Source: Candidatus Methanovirga aequatorialis
Lineage (GTDB): Archaea > Methanobacteriota > Methanobacteria > Methanobacteriales > Methanobacteriaceae
DNA: 34,290 nucleotides
Direction of reading: 5' to 3'
Assembly (NCBI GenBank): GCA_031282205.1
Contig: JAITEE010000061.1
Coordinates: 1 to 34,290 of the forward strand
Position numbers and translations under genes: made by a program
Shown here: one piece after another, positions 26,889 to 34,290 of the stretch
Numbering within the stretch: the stretch's first letter is position 1
Layout of the letters: each line of letters begins with the position of its first letter
The notes under the pieces: generated by a model
The model's input: the letters and a program-made list of their open reading frames with translations, nothing else
The model's database searches: none
Told to the model about the DNA's origin: nothing

Positions 26889-27218
26889 TTAATATTTTCC
26901 GTCCTTTTTGCCGTAAACTATATCATCAACCCATGAAATAGCTGCAGCAACAGTTGGAAATCCTATTGTGCTTGTAGTGATGATTAAAGAATGGTAAATT
27001 TCATCTTCAGTAGCTCCAGCTTCAAGAGCTCTTCTTGTATGACTATGGACAGCACCTTCAGATCTAATGGCTGCAGCAGCTACCAATTTTAAAAGATGTG
27101 CTGTTTTAGTATCAACAGGACCGTTGTCTTTACTTATTCTTCCAAGTTCTTCTAAAACATCCCCATATTCTGAAAATCTTTCTCTTAAATTTTTATAAAA
27201 TTTCGGTGTATTTTCCAT
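26889..27218 (-). CDS. Carboxymuconolactone decarboxylase (AhpD-like) family protein, cysteine-free
   Basis: A 109-residue all-helical protein of the CMD/AhpD fold: LLKLVAAAAIRSEGAVHSHTRRALEAGATEDEIYHSLIITTSTIGFPTVAAAISWV is the diagnostic core. Redox-active members have a Cys-x-x-Cys in the first helix before the conserved His; here it reads GAVHSHTRR and the whole protein contains no cysteine, so a thiol peroxidase role is not possible and the decarboxylase role is unproven. A strong GGAG site precedes the ATG. It lies between nifK and nifE on the same strand but with a 406-bp upstream and a 770-bp downstream gap, so cotranscription with nif is doubtful. Confidence 0.85.
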   Translation of the reverse strand: MENTPKFYKNLRERFSEYGDVLEELGRISKDNGPVDTKTAHLLKLVAAAAIRSEGAVHSHTRRALEAGATEDEIYHSLIITTSTIGFPTVAAAISWVDDIVYGKKDGKY

Positions 27219-27624
27219 TTTAACTCTCCTTAAACTTAATCCAACCTCAAACTTAATCGAATATATTCATGATTAATTAGATCAACACGATCCAATTGAA
27301 TACAGTCCGTAATTAACAACATATTTTTATTAAACAACTACCTTATTTTATAAAAATAATTAATTACAACTTATAAATACGATTTTACTGGATAAATACT
27401 TTCGTATTTAATTTAAAAGTTATATTTTAATTTAATGATTACATTCTTAATGGATCATCCAAGTAAATGGAACTACACACAACGTTATAAATTTCTGTCT
27501 ATTTTAGAATTTTAATGTTGTTTTCTGATTTTATCTTCTAATATTAATTTTTAAGATTATACTTTATTATTAAATAGTTACTATCACTTATTTTTGGTTT
27601 ATAAAATCATTATTGGGTTTAATA
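27219..27624. other. Gap between nifK and CMD-family gene
   Basis: 406 bp without a gene. A TTTATAAG-type box near 27370-27380 (minus strand) could serve the CMD gene but would leave a leader of over 100 nt. A small hairpin, TAAATAC-TTTC-GTATTTA, lies at 27393-27410, and the 11-bp palindrome TGGATCATCCA at 27451-27461. The minus strand just after nifK is T-rich and may end the nif transcript. Confidence 0.4.
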
Positions 27625-29004
27625 TTATTGTTGAAGTTTCCAATGCTTTTCTTCATAATATTTTGCTAAAATTTCGTTGGTTATCATTTCAGTAACACGT
27701 TTAGCACCTCGATACCCTACAACTGGTTGGGAATGGTATCCCACTCTGTCATAAACTGGAAACCCGAAACGCACTAAAGGGATTCCTGTGTCGTAGTTTA
27801 TGAATCTGGCTTCACTTGAACCTAATATTACTTCTACTCCATTATCTTTATCTTTTACATAGTCTTCCACTATTTTTAAATCTCCTTCTATGATTACATC
27901 TATGTTTTGATGTTTACTTAGACTTTCAATATCCGTTGGGAAGGTTTTTTCATCCGATCCTGTGGTCACCATTACAGGTTCCATTCCTAACTCCATTATA
28001 AGAGATGTCAATCCTGTTACAAGTGTAGGGTCCCCAAATATTACTACTTTTCTTCCTGCTAAGTATCTTGCACTTACATCAGCCATTAAATCTAATGTTA
28101 AACCCCTTTCCGTCATTAAAGTATCGATAATATCATATCCAGTTAATTTATTCACCGCCTTAAGGAACTCATCGGTTCCTTTAATACCTATTGGTGGTAG
28201 GTTATCTATTACAGCAGGGACTTTATGTGTTTGTTCTAATGTTTCAGCTCCTGTTTTAGCATATTTAGTTATGCTTACCGTTCCTTTACTTGCCGATACA
28301 TTTTTTATCTCATCAACTGTAACCCCTCCTTTCCCAAAATATGGATGTTCTTGTTTTTTTGGGTTTAAAGGTGAGTTGAATGTTTCTGAAATGTCTGTTA
28401 ACATTGTGTAAGGAACGTACATGGCATCCAACATGTGTTTTATTTCGTTAACATCACCAGGATTTAATAGGCCAGGTATGACGTTGATCTTGTTGTCATC
28501 CTCTCGGTGATCATTAGCAACAGTTAAATTCTTAATTAAGGCATCTATAGCCCTATCATAACCTGTGAAATGACTACCTGCAAAAGAAGGAGTATTAATA
28601 GGTACAATTTCAGTTCCACTGTACCCTAAATCTTTTAATTCTTGTTTGTTTGAGTCTACAAAACCATAAACATCATCTCCAATAATCTCTGAACTACAAG
28701 TTGTTACAACCCCTATAAGTTCAGGATTTTGTCTTTGTATGATGGTTTTAAGGCTTATATCTAAGTTTTTCTTCCCTCCAAAAACGGCTGTTGATTCATG
28801 AAAGCTACTGACAGCTATTTCAATTGGCTCACGGAAATGTCTTGCAAGATGATACCTGACAAAAGTACTGCAGCCTTGTGATCCTTGTACCAATGGTATT
28901 CCATGATTTACTCCCAGAACAGCCCACATTGCTCCCATTGGCATGCATGTTACAAGTGGATCTATGATTGCTTGTCTATCTCTTCCACATACATTAACAC
29001 TCAT
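27625..29004 (-). CDS. nifK: Nitrogenase MoFe protein beta subunit
   Basis: With NifD it forms the dinitrogenase component that holds P clusters. The three P-cluster cysteines are present: Cys20 (LVTCMPMGAMWAV), Cys45 (VQGSQGCSTFVRYHLARHFREP) and Cys103 (VTTCSSEIIGDD). At 459 aa it lacks the longer N-terminal arm of proteobacterial NifK, as other methanogen NifKs do. The ATG lies 2 nt past the nifD stop codon, and the last nifD codons (GGA GGT AAA) make up its ribosome binding site, so the two subunits are translationally coupled. Confidence 0.95.
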   Translation of the reverse strand: MSVNVCGRDRQAIIDPLVTCMPMGAMWAVLGVNHGIPLVQGSQGCSTFVRYHLARHFREPIEIAVSSFHESTAVFGGKKNLDISLKTIIQRQNPELIGVVTTCSSEIIGDDVYGFVDSNKQELKDLGYSGTEIVPINTPSFAGSHFTGYDRAIDALIKNLTVANDHREDDNKINVIPGLLNPGDVNEIKHMLDAMYVPYTMLTDISETFNSPLNPKKQEHPYFGKGGVTVDEIKNVSASKGTVSITKYAKTGAETLEQTHKVPAVIDNLPPIGIKGTDEFLKAVNKLTGYDIIDTLMTERGLTLDLMADVSARYLAGRKVVIFGDPTLVTGLTSLIMELGMEPVMVTTGSDEKTFPTDIESLSKHQNIDVIIEGDLKIVEDYVKDKDNGVEVILGSSEARFINYDTGIPLVRFGFPVYDRVGYHSQPVVGYRGAKRVTEMITNEILAKYYEEKHWKLQQ

Positions 29005-29006
29005 TT

Positions 29007-30404
29007 TTATTTACCTCCAAACTCCATTAATTCCCATACTGGAGCATTAATATTATTGTATACATCTTTAGCTAAATTAAGGAATCCTTCATATCCTATG
29101 TAAGGCCCATTTTCATAGCTGTGTATTTGTATTGCAGGTACTCCGTATTTATAGATTAAATATTTCTCTTTAATACCAGCAAGAATCAAATCAGGTTTAT
29201 TAGTTAAAATTAATTCTTCCAACTCCAAACTGTTAGGATCGTCTAAAATGGTTGTTCCCTTTTTAACTCTTGCCTTCATTTTATCATATCCATCTGAATG
29301 TTCAAACTGTGATGCAACAGCGATAACATCCAAACCTAACTCCTTCTCTAAAGGAATAGATAAATGCCAGCTTTTTGGTCCTCCTGAAAAGATATAAACC
29401 TTTTTACCCGTTAATTGCTCTTTATACCATTTTAACTCTTCTTTAACTTCCCCATGATATTTTTCAATGACAGACTCAGCCTCCTCCTCTAAACCAAAAT
29501 GTCTACCTAACATACGCAAATTATCACTACAATAATCGGTACTAAAGAAGTCAACCTTCTTATAAGGAACACCGTATTTTTCCTCTATTAAATCAGCTAT
29601 ATAAGTTGCAGACCTCTGACATCTAACAAGATTCAACTTAGATCTATGCATCCAACACAACTCATCATGACTCGCGTCACCACTAAAACGTGACAAAATA
29701 TTCAATCCCATTTCAGTTAAATACTTTTCAATTACCCACAAGTCACCGTCTATGTTGTACTCACCAATTAAACAAACGTCGTATTCTGTAGTCTTAGGTG
29801 GTTCTTTTGTACCAACTAAACGATCAAAAACTGTATCGTTTGTTATGTGATGACCTTTTGATTGAGACACTCCCGAAAAACCAGGTGTGTTGAAACCTAC
29901 AACATCTTTACCTAATTTTTCAGTCATTTCTTTACAAACGGCATCAACATCATCACCTATCAATCCAGTCGTACATGTACTATTAACATAAATAGCTGAA
30001 GCAAAAGGATATTCTTTATTGGTCTCAACAACAACTTCTTTTAATTTTTTCATACCTCCAAAAACAACGTTAGCTTCTTTCAAATCTGTTCCAAAACTGT
30101 ATTTTAAATTGAAGTTATCAATTGGGAATATTTTTCCATTTGGAAGTTGTGGTTGTGAAGGATATCGTTTTGTTCCTGTGGTGTAGTATTGGCAACCTAC
30201 TGGGCTGTGTACAAGACCTATAACATCTTTTATAGCTCCTGTAATAACTCCTCTACCACCTGCAAGAGCACATCCACGTTCAGTCATACATCCTGGTATT
30301 GTAGATTTGTTACAATCTATTTCACAGTCATGCTCATCTTTAACATAGGTGTGTCTTTCTCTTTCAGGTATTTCTTTATCTACATCAAACAATTTATAAG
30401 GCAT
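29007..30404 (-). CDS. nifD: Nitrogenase MoFe protein alpha subunit
   Basis: Carries the FeMo cofactor. P-cluster ligands: Cys45 ([11 protein letters not shown]), Cys71 ([17 protein letters not shown]) and Cys144 ([12 protein letters not shown]). Cofactor ligands: Cys262 ([12 protein letters not shown]) and His428 ([16 protein letters not shown]). The substrate-channel residues Gln181 and His185 are kept in [12 protein letters not shown]. By simple alignment from Cys71, the position of the Azotobacter alpha-Arg96 holds Lys. At 465 aa it is of the compact methanogen type. AGGTAGGTG precedes the ATG. These ligands argue for an authentic nitrogenase, not a NflD or cfbD-like homologue; Mo dependence is inferred from NifE/NifN and absence of a delta-subunit gene. 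Confidence 0.95.
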   Translation of the reverse strand: MPYKLFDVDKEIPERERHTYVKDEHDCEIDCNKSTIPGCMTERGCALAGGRGVITGAIKDVIGLVHSPVGCQYYTTGTKRYPSQPQLPNGKIFPIDNFNLKYSFGTDLKEANVVFGGMKKLKEVVVETNKEYPFASAIYVNSTCTTGLIGDDVDAVCKEMTEKLGKDVVGFNTPGFSGVSQSKGHHITNDTVFDRLVGTKEPPKTTEYDVCLIGEYNIDGDLWVIEKYLTEMGLNILSRFSGDASHDELCWMHRSKLNLVRCQRSATYIADLIEEKYGVPYKKVDFFSTDYCSDNLRMLGRHFGLEEEAESVIEKYHGEVKEELKWYKEQLTGKKVYIFSGGPKSWHLSIPLEKELGLDVIAVASQFEHSDGYDKMKARVKKGTTILDDPNSLELEELILTNKPDLILAGIKEKYLIYKYGVPAIQIHSYENGPYIGYEGFLNLAKDVYNNINAPVWELMEFGGK

Positions 30405-30465
30405 ATAAACACCTACCTGTCGTTCAACAGCAGTATTATCAACATTAGTTATCCCAATATTTCGA

Positions 30466-30834
30466 TTAAACTAAGGATTCTAATCCTTTATCTCTATTTC
30501 TCACTCTAATAGAATCCTCAATAGGACAAACAAAAATCTTTCCATCTCCAATGTTTCCAGTACTGTTGATTTTCATTATTGCCTCAACTACTAAATTCAA
30601 ATCTTCATCAGGAACCACAATTGACAACAATCTTTTGGGAATATAATCCATTTGCCCTGGTTGTTGTTGTAGTTCAGGATTATTTTTTATACTCTCTACT
30701 TCATTTAACATGGATTTTTGTCGTCCCCTACCAAAAACACTGAGGGCCGTTAGACCAGGATGATCTAAAACGTCTAAAACCTCCTTAGTTTTATTTATCA
30801 TAGAAGGTCTGATTATCGCTATTACCTCTTTCAT
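30466..30834 (-). CDS. nifI2: Nitrogenase-regulating PII-like protein NifI2
   Basis: One of two GlnB-family subunits that together bind and inhibit dinitrogenase after an ammonium pulse and release it when 2-oxoglutarate and ATP are high. The PII fold is clear ([37 protein letters not shown]). The T loop ([16 protein letters not shown]... [13 protein letters not shown]) is longer than in NifI1, as usual for NifI2, and lacks the uridylylated tyrosine context of GlnB. GGGGT precedes the ATG. It lies between nifI1 and nifD, the conserved archaeal position. Confidence 0.93.
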   Translation of the reverse strand: MKEVIAIIRPSMINKTKEVLDVLDHPGLTALSVFGRGRQKSMLNEVESIKNNPELQQQPGQMDYIPKRLLSIVVPDEDLNLVVEAIMKINSTGNIGDGKIFVCPIEDSIRVRNRDKGLESLV

Positions 30835-30871
30835 ATTTTACCCCATTTTAGATTGAATATCATTAGATCAA

Positions 30872-31189
30872 TTATAATTCTTCAGATTTAGTTCTAACTG
30901 TATACACCTTTTCAACAGGACTTATAAAGATCTTTCCATCACCAAAGTTACCAGTGAACGCTGAATCAAGAATAGTATCGACTAACGGCTCTACTTTCTC
31001 ATCTTCTGCAACCAACATTATCATTCTCTTAGGTAGTTCATCGTAATGAACGTCGTTGTGATGAATTCCTTTTTGTTTACCTCTTCCAACAACGTCGATC
31101 TTAGTTAATGCAACATGTCCAACATTTTCAAGGGCATTGACAGTTTTTTCTATCTTTTCAGGCCTTATTATTGCACGAATCATTTTCAT
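30872..31189 (-). CDS. nifI1: Nitrogenase-regulating PII-like protein NifI1
   Basis: Partner of NifI2 in post-translational switch-off of nitrogenase. The 105-residue PII protein shows MIRAIIRPEKIEKTVNALE, a short T loop (VVGRGKQKGIHHNDVHYDELPKR) and GNFGDGKIFISPVEKVYTVRT. AGTGAT precedes the ATG with the 3-nt spacing common in this window. It follows nifH by 39 nt and precedes nifI2 by 37 nt. The close packing supports one nifH-I1-I2-D-K transcript. Confidence 0.93.
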   Translation of the reverse strand: MKMIRAIIRPEKIEKTVNALENVGHVALTKIDVVGRGKQKGIHHNDVHYDELPKRMIMLVAEDEKVEPLVDTILDSAFTGNFGDGKIFISPVEKVYTVRTKSEEL

Positions 31190-31228
31190 ATAATCACTTA
31201 AATAACTATTTTATTTTTAACAGTAGTC

Positions 31229-32155
<927 letters not shown>

Positions 32156-32385
32156 TTAAACAATCCTAATAAAGCAACATCGCTTTAATGAATATTTCAA
32201 AATATTTTTTAATCTAAAAAATATATTTCAATTAAAAAAAAACATAACCGTTTTAAAACATAATTCATTGATTTTAAAACATTAAAACAAAATATTAAAC
32301 AACAATTATTTCTATTTTAAGATATAAATTATATAAACAATTAATTTGGTCTATATCAATAATAACAATTGTTTTTAATATATCA

Positions 32386-32408
32386 TCGGATATAGGATTC
32401 CGACATCC
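32386..32408 (-). promoter_or_regulatory. Overlapping NrpR-like operators of the nif promoter
   Basis: Two overlapping dyads: GGAT-N6-ATCC at 32395-32408 and, on the minus strand, GGAA-N6-ATCC at 32388-32401, with the flanking TCGGA/TCCGA arms at 32386-32403 perfectly inverted. The NrpR operator of Methanococcus nif is GGAA-N6-TTCC. The site lies 10-30 nt past the expected start point, where NrpR operators are known to act. The regulator assignment is inference. Confidence 0.55.
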
Positions 32409-32434
32409 AATATTTATTATGTTGTAAGGAGGAG

Positions 32435-32447
32435 TATATAAAGGTTT
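32435..32447 (-). promoter_or_regulatory. BRE/TATA box of the nif operon
   Basis: AAACCTTTATATA on the minus strand is a near-ideal archaeal BRE plus TATA box. It predicts a start point near 32410-32415 and hence a leader of about 350 nt before nifH. A second, weaker TTTATATAA-type box lies near 32325 and could give a shorter transcript. Confidence 0.7.
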
Positions 32448-32822
32448 CTTTTTTTAAGATCGTAAAAAAAATAGCGTGACTTCTGAAGATCCAAAATTTC
32501 GATTTTCACATAAAAAAAGACTTCAGACAATATAAAATTGTATTTTAACTTAAACTTGACTGAAATATTGAATATAAATTATAATTTTTTTGCCAAATTA
32601 TCCTGGATTTAAATCCAATAGCAAATGTATGGTGTGTTATTAAGAAATATGACTAATAAACTTTATAAAAAATGGAAAAAATAGTAGAGAATTTCTATTA
32701 ACTTAACTTTCCCTATTTAGTTATTACTTTTTTATTAATTTTCATTATTTTGATTATTACTTGTTTGGTGTTTTTTGGTGAATTTTTCATTTTTACTTAT
32801 AACTTTAATATTATCAGTTAAA
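32448..32822. other. Gap upstream of the nif promoter
   Basis: 375 bp of AT-rich sequence between the nif promoter and the 3' end of the 74-aa gene. No gene seen. The minus-strand transcript of the small genes must end here, but unlike its neighbours the 74-aa gene is not followed by a clear GC-containing hairpin. Confidence 0.4.
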
Positions 32823-33047
32823 TCATGTACTATCATCCCATTGATAAATAAATTCGATTTTATCACATTCAATAATAGCTTCCTTACTCATAAAACTATC
32901 AATTCTAAACCATTGAGTGTAAAGAAACCCACCTAATCTCGTAACAACTAAATACTTTAAATCATCATTAAATAATAAATCACAAGTAAATTTACTACTA
33001 ACATCATTCAATGGCTTTAACTTACTATCTAAACAAACCAAATCCAT
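32823..33047 (-). CDS. Small hypothetical protein, 74 aa
   Basis: I do not recognise it. Soluble, acidic, no signal peptide; contains three Cys and several Trp/Tyr/Phe (GGFLYTQWFRIDSF; IEFIYQWDD), suggesting a small beta-rich fold. The ATG is preceded by AGAGGT 8 nt upstream, and a hairpin of the same family as those before the next two genes lies 25 nt upstream of the start. The position in that array, more than the sequence, supports it being a real gene. A neighbouring ATG 5 nt upstream is in another frame. Confidence 0.55.
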   Translation of the reverse strand: MDLVCLDSKLKPLNDVSSKFTCDLLFNDDLKYLVVTRLGGFLYTQWFRIDSFMSKEAIIECDKIEFIYQWDDST

Positions 33048-33071
33048 ACATAAAAACCTCTATTTTTTTTT

Positions 33072-33098
33072 AAACAACCACTCTAAGAATGATTGTTT
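33072..33098 (-). ncRNA. Conserved 5' hairpin, copy 1
   Basis: As minus-strand RNA, AAACAATCATTC pairs with GAGTGGTTGTTT around the loop TTA, giving 12 uninterrupted pairs, two of them G-U; the plus strand would have A-C mismatches there, which points to the minus-strand transcript as the working form. Runs of nine T and nine A on either side can extend the stem. It lies 25 nt before the 74-aa gene. Confidence 0.6.
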
Positions 33099-33138
33099 AA
33101 AAAAAAATACAACAAAGCCACCCTAAAAAGGTGACTTT
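33099..33138 (-). terminator. Hairpin/T-tract terminator after the 155-aa gene
   Basis: Minus strand: AAAGTCACC, a 7-nt loop and GGTGGCTTT (one G-U pair), followed within 6 nt by nine Ts. It starts about 25 nt after the stop codon of the 155-aa secreted protein gene. Looks like an intrinsic terminator. Confidence 0.65.
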
Positions 33139-33162
33139 AAAAATATGTGTTTCTTTATTCTT

Positions 33163-33630
33163 TCAAGATTCAGCATGAGCTTCTTTCACACCGTTACGAT
33201 AAATATCAACCCATGTGGATTTCCAATTAGTATCAGTGATTATTTCTAACCTATCACCTTTATTAAAAGTCACTACAGGAGTCCATGAGGTATCATGAAA
33301 AGAATGTCTTTCAACGCAGAATTTAGCCTCTATTTTATCATTATAATCCATACGATCTTCTATAGTTGCAAAATTAGCAGGATTATCAAAATAATCATAC
33401 CGATAATAATCACTTCTAGCACTTGATCTATATGTAAGTTTTTTAGTAACACCATCAACAGTAACCTCAGTATAAATATCAGTTATCCATGCCCCACCTT
33501 GCTTGTCAGTGAAATGTATTGGTAACCAGTTTAATTTATCATCACCGAAATTACTTGTTTGAGCTGTGATACTACTTATACTACTTGCAATCATCAAACT
33601 AATGATAATTAAACTCAAATTTTTTTTCAT
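33163..33630 (-). CDS. Secreted small protein, 155 aa
   Basis: Unrecognised exported protein. An N-terminal signal peptide (MKKNLSLIIISLMIASSISSITAQ) with a cleavage site near AQ-T precedes a mature part of about 130 residues rich in Asp, Tyr, Thr and Trp, with alternating hydrophobic residues suggesting a beta-sandwich (WITDIYTEVTVDG; SWTPVVTFNKGDRLEII). One Cys only. AAGTGAT precedes the ATG. The DNA for the signal-peptide core is 29/30 identical to that of the next gene, while the mature proteins are unrelated by eye. Probably located at the cell surface or released. Confidence 0.75.
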   Translation of the reverse strand: MKKNLSLIIISLMIASSISSITAQTSNFGDDKLNWLPIHFTDKQGGAWITDIYTEVTVDGVTKKLTYRSSARSDYYRYDYFDNPANFATIEDRMDYNDKIEAKFCVERHSFHDTSWTPVVTFNKGDRLEIITDTNWKSTWVDIYRNGVKEAHAES

Positions 33631-33681
33631 TTTCTATCACTTCACCTTCCAAAAATTTATTTTATTTTATTTTATTTTTTG

Positions 33682-33711
33682 AAAACAACCACTACTAAGA
33701 ATGATTGTTTT
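33682..33711 (-). ncRNA. Conserved 5' hairpin, copy 2
   Basis: Same family as the copy at 33072. Minus strand: a 12-pair stem beginning AAAACAATCATT, with a 6-nt loop (CTTAGT) and two G-U pairs. It lies about 50 nt before the ATG of the 155-aa gene. Confidence 0.6.
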
Positions 33712-33712
33712 G

Positions 33713-33747
33713 AAAAAAATATAATAAGGTAGCTTGAAAGCCACCTT
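33713..33747 (-). terminator. Hairpin/T-tract terminator after the 151-aa gene
   Basis: Minus strand: AAGGTGGCTT and AAGCTACCTT form a stem with one G-U pair, followed by ATTATA and seven Ts. It begins about 10 nt past the stop codon of the gene at 33757. The GGTGGCTTT core is shared with the terminator at 33099-33138. Confidence 0.65.
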
Positions 33748-33756
33748 AAAATTTAA

Positions 33757-34212
33757 TTATGTTTTATCGTAGAAAGTTTTGTATTGACCGTTAATATCGT
33801 AATATAAAATTTCAATACTTGCTTTTGATGCTTTTCCATACGTATTTAAATCAATAAACACTCCTTTACTCCAATCAATATCAGTAATAGTGAACCAACA
33901 TGACTCATAACCAAGATTTATATAATAATAACAATGTAAGTAATGATCATTTAAATGATCAGTGAATCTACTAGATATATCATATATTGATTTATGAATT
34001 CTAGCTTTATTATCCGTAAGTCGTTCATACCATAAGTCTTCTTTTGGATAACGACTATCATCTGTTAAACGCAGACACTCTTCATAATTACTATTAGACA
34101 ACGCAGTAATTTTGTTAGGTACAATATCACCAGGACCATAACTAGCACTAGTAAAACCAACACAACTTAACATCATCAAACTAATGATGATTAAACTCAA
34201 AATTCTCTTCAT
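33757..34212 (-). CDS. Secreted small protein, 151 aa
   Basis: Unrecognised exported protein. A signal peptide (MKRILSLIIISLMMLSCVGFTSAS) is followed by a mature part rich in Asp, Tyr and Ser with four Cys in the body (one in EECLRL, two near HCYYY and ESCWF) that could form disulfides outside the cell. The track starts at an upstream ATG that lies right against GGTGA; the ATG at 34212, 9 nt after GGTGA, gives a start aligned with the signal peptide of the gene at 33163, so I use it. No lipoprotein motif. The hairpin at 34250 lies about 40 nt upstream. Confidence 0.75.
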   Translation of the reverse strand: MKRILSLIIISLMMLSCVGFTSASYGPGDIVPNKITALSNSNYEECLRLTDDSRYPKEDLWYERLTDNKARIHKSIYDISSRFTDHLNDHYLHCYYYINLGYESCWFTITDIDWSKGVFIDLNTYGKASKASIEILYYDINGQYKTFYDKT

Positions 34213-34249
34213 ATTTATCATTCACCATTTATTTATTTATTTTTTTTGA

Positions 34250-34276
34250 AAACAATCACTCTAAGAATGATTGTTT
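34250..34276 (-). ncRNA. Conserved 5' hairpin, copy 3
   Basis: Minus strand: AAACAATCATTC pairs with GAGTGATTGTTT around TTA. Where copy 1 has a T-G pair this copy has T-A, so the paired change keeps the stem. Flanking A and T runs resemble the other copies. It lies near the window end, so the preceding gene and its terminator cannot be seen. Confidence 0.6.
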
Positions 34277-34290
34277 ATGAAAAAAAAAAG

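Noticed and set aside
27393-27461. Small palindromes TAAATAC-N4-GTATTTA and TGGATCATCCA as NrpR operators
   Set aside because: Half-site spacing does not fit GGAA-N6-TTCC and they are far from the CMD gene start.
30189-30509. 106-aa plus-strand ORF over the nifD start
   Set aside because: Shadow of nifD; composition (Ser/Thr/Tyr/Phe-rich) is typical of antisense frames here.

Overview
The window is a very AT-rich (roughly 70%) chromosomal segment of a methanogenic archaeon, most probably a Methanobrevibacter-like member of the Methanobacteriales. The signs are archaeal/methanogen-specific genes: cofC (coenzyme F420), the ADH-synthase / dehydroquinate-synthase II route to aromatic amino acids, the termination factor FttA (aCPSF1), an archaeal proteasome beta subunit, Taw2, the YcaO-TfuA pair that thioamidates methyl-coenzyme M reductase, and a methanogen-type nif cluster with nifI1-nifI2 between nifH and nifD. 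Ribosome binding sites of the GGTGAT/GGAGG type and TATA boxes of the TTTATATA type fit this. No tRNA, rRNA or CRISPR array was seen. The species is inferred from gene content, not from a search.

Layout. 1-2.2 kb: proS-cofC operon (minus). 2.5-3.6 kb: graveyard of an AAA ATPase gene and an IS630-type transposase. 3.8-7.2 kb: an orphan ATP-grasp ligase divergent from the aroA'-aroB' pair. 7.2-8.8 kb: a decayed IS with 20-bp terminal inverted repeats, then a doubly frameshifted MarR-type regulator. 8.9-11.7 kb: fttA and psmB, with a perfect palindrome plus T tract in the fttA leader. 12.4-13.8 kb: aroD-taw2. 14.0-17.7 kb: an unrecognised conserved protein, an orphan pstB-phoU pair and a convergent LarE-like PP-loop gene. 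These last three genes are bracketed by two 135-bp inverted copies of a MITE-like repeat. 18.0-20.2 kb: repeats and an AAA-ATPase/PD-(D/E)XK gene. 20.3-22.2 kb: ycaO-tfuA. 22.4-32.4 kb: M50 protease gene and the nif cluster (transcribed right to left: nifH-nifI1-nifI2-nifD-nifK, a CMD-family gene, nifE-nifN). 32.8-34.3 kb: three small genes, two for secreted proteins, arranged as repeated cassettes.

How the genes work together. NifH, NifD and NifK form the nitrogenase, NifE-NifN is the cofactor scaffold, and the two PII-like NifI proteins switch activity off when ammonium is present. A strong TATA box with NrpR-like dyads just downstream of the expected start point suggests nitrogen-dependent repression of nifH. 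aroA', aroB' and aroD supply three early steps of the archaeal shikimate pathway. nifB and other nif genes are not in the window.

Most interesting unexplained structures: (1) the right-end cassette array with a shared 5' hairpin, a nearly identical signal-peptide DNA segment, divergent mature proteins and hairpin/T-tract terminators; (2) the 135-bp inverted repeats (125/135 identical, no gaps) flanking pstB-phoU-larE; (3) the terminator-like palindrome directly upstream of the gene for the transcription termination factor itself. Several starts in the supplied ORF track are too long; starts were moved to ATGs with a proper ribosome binding site where visible.
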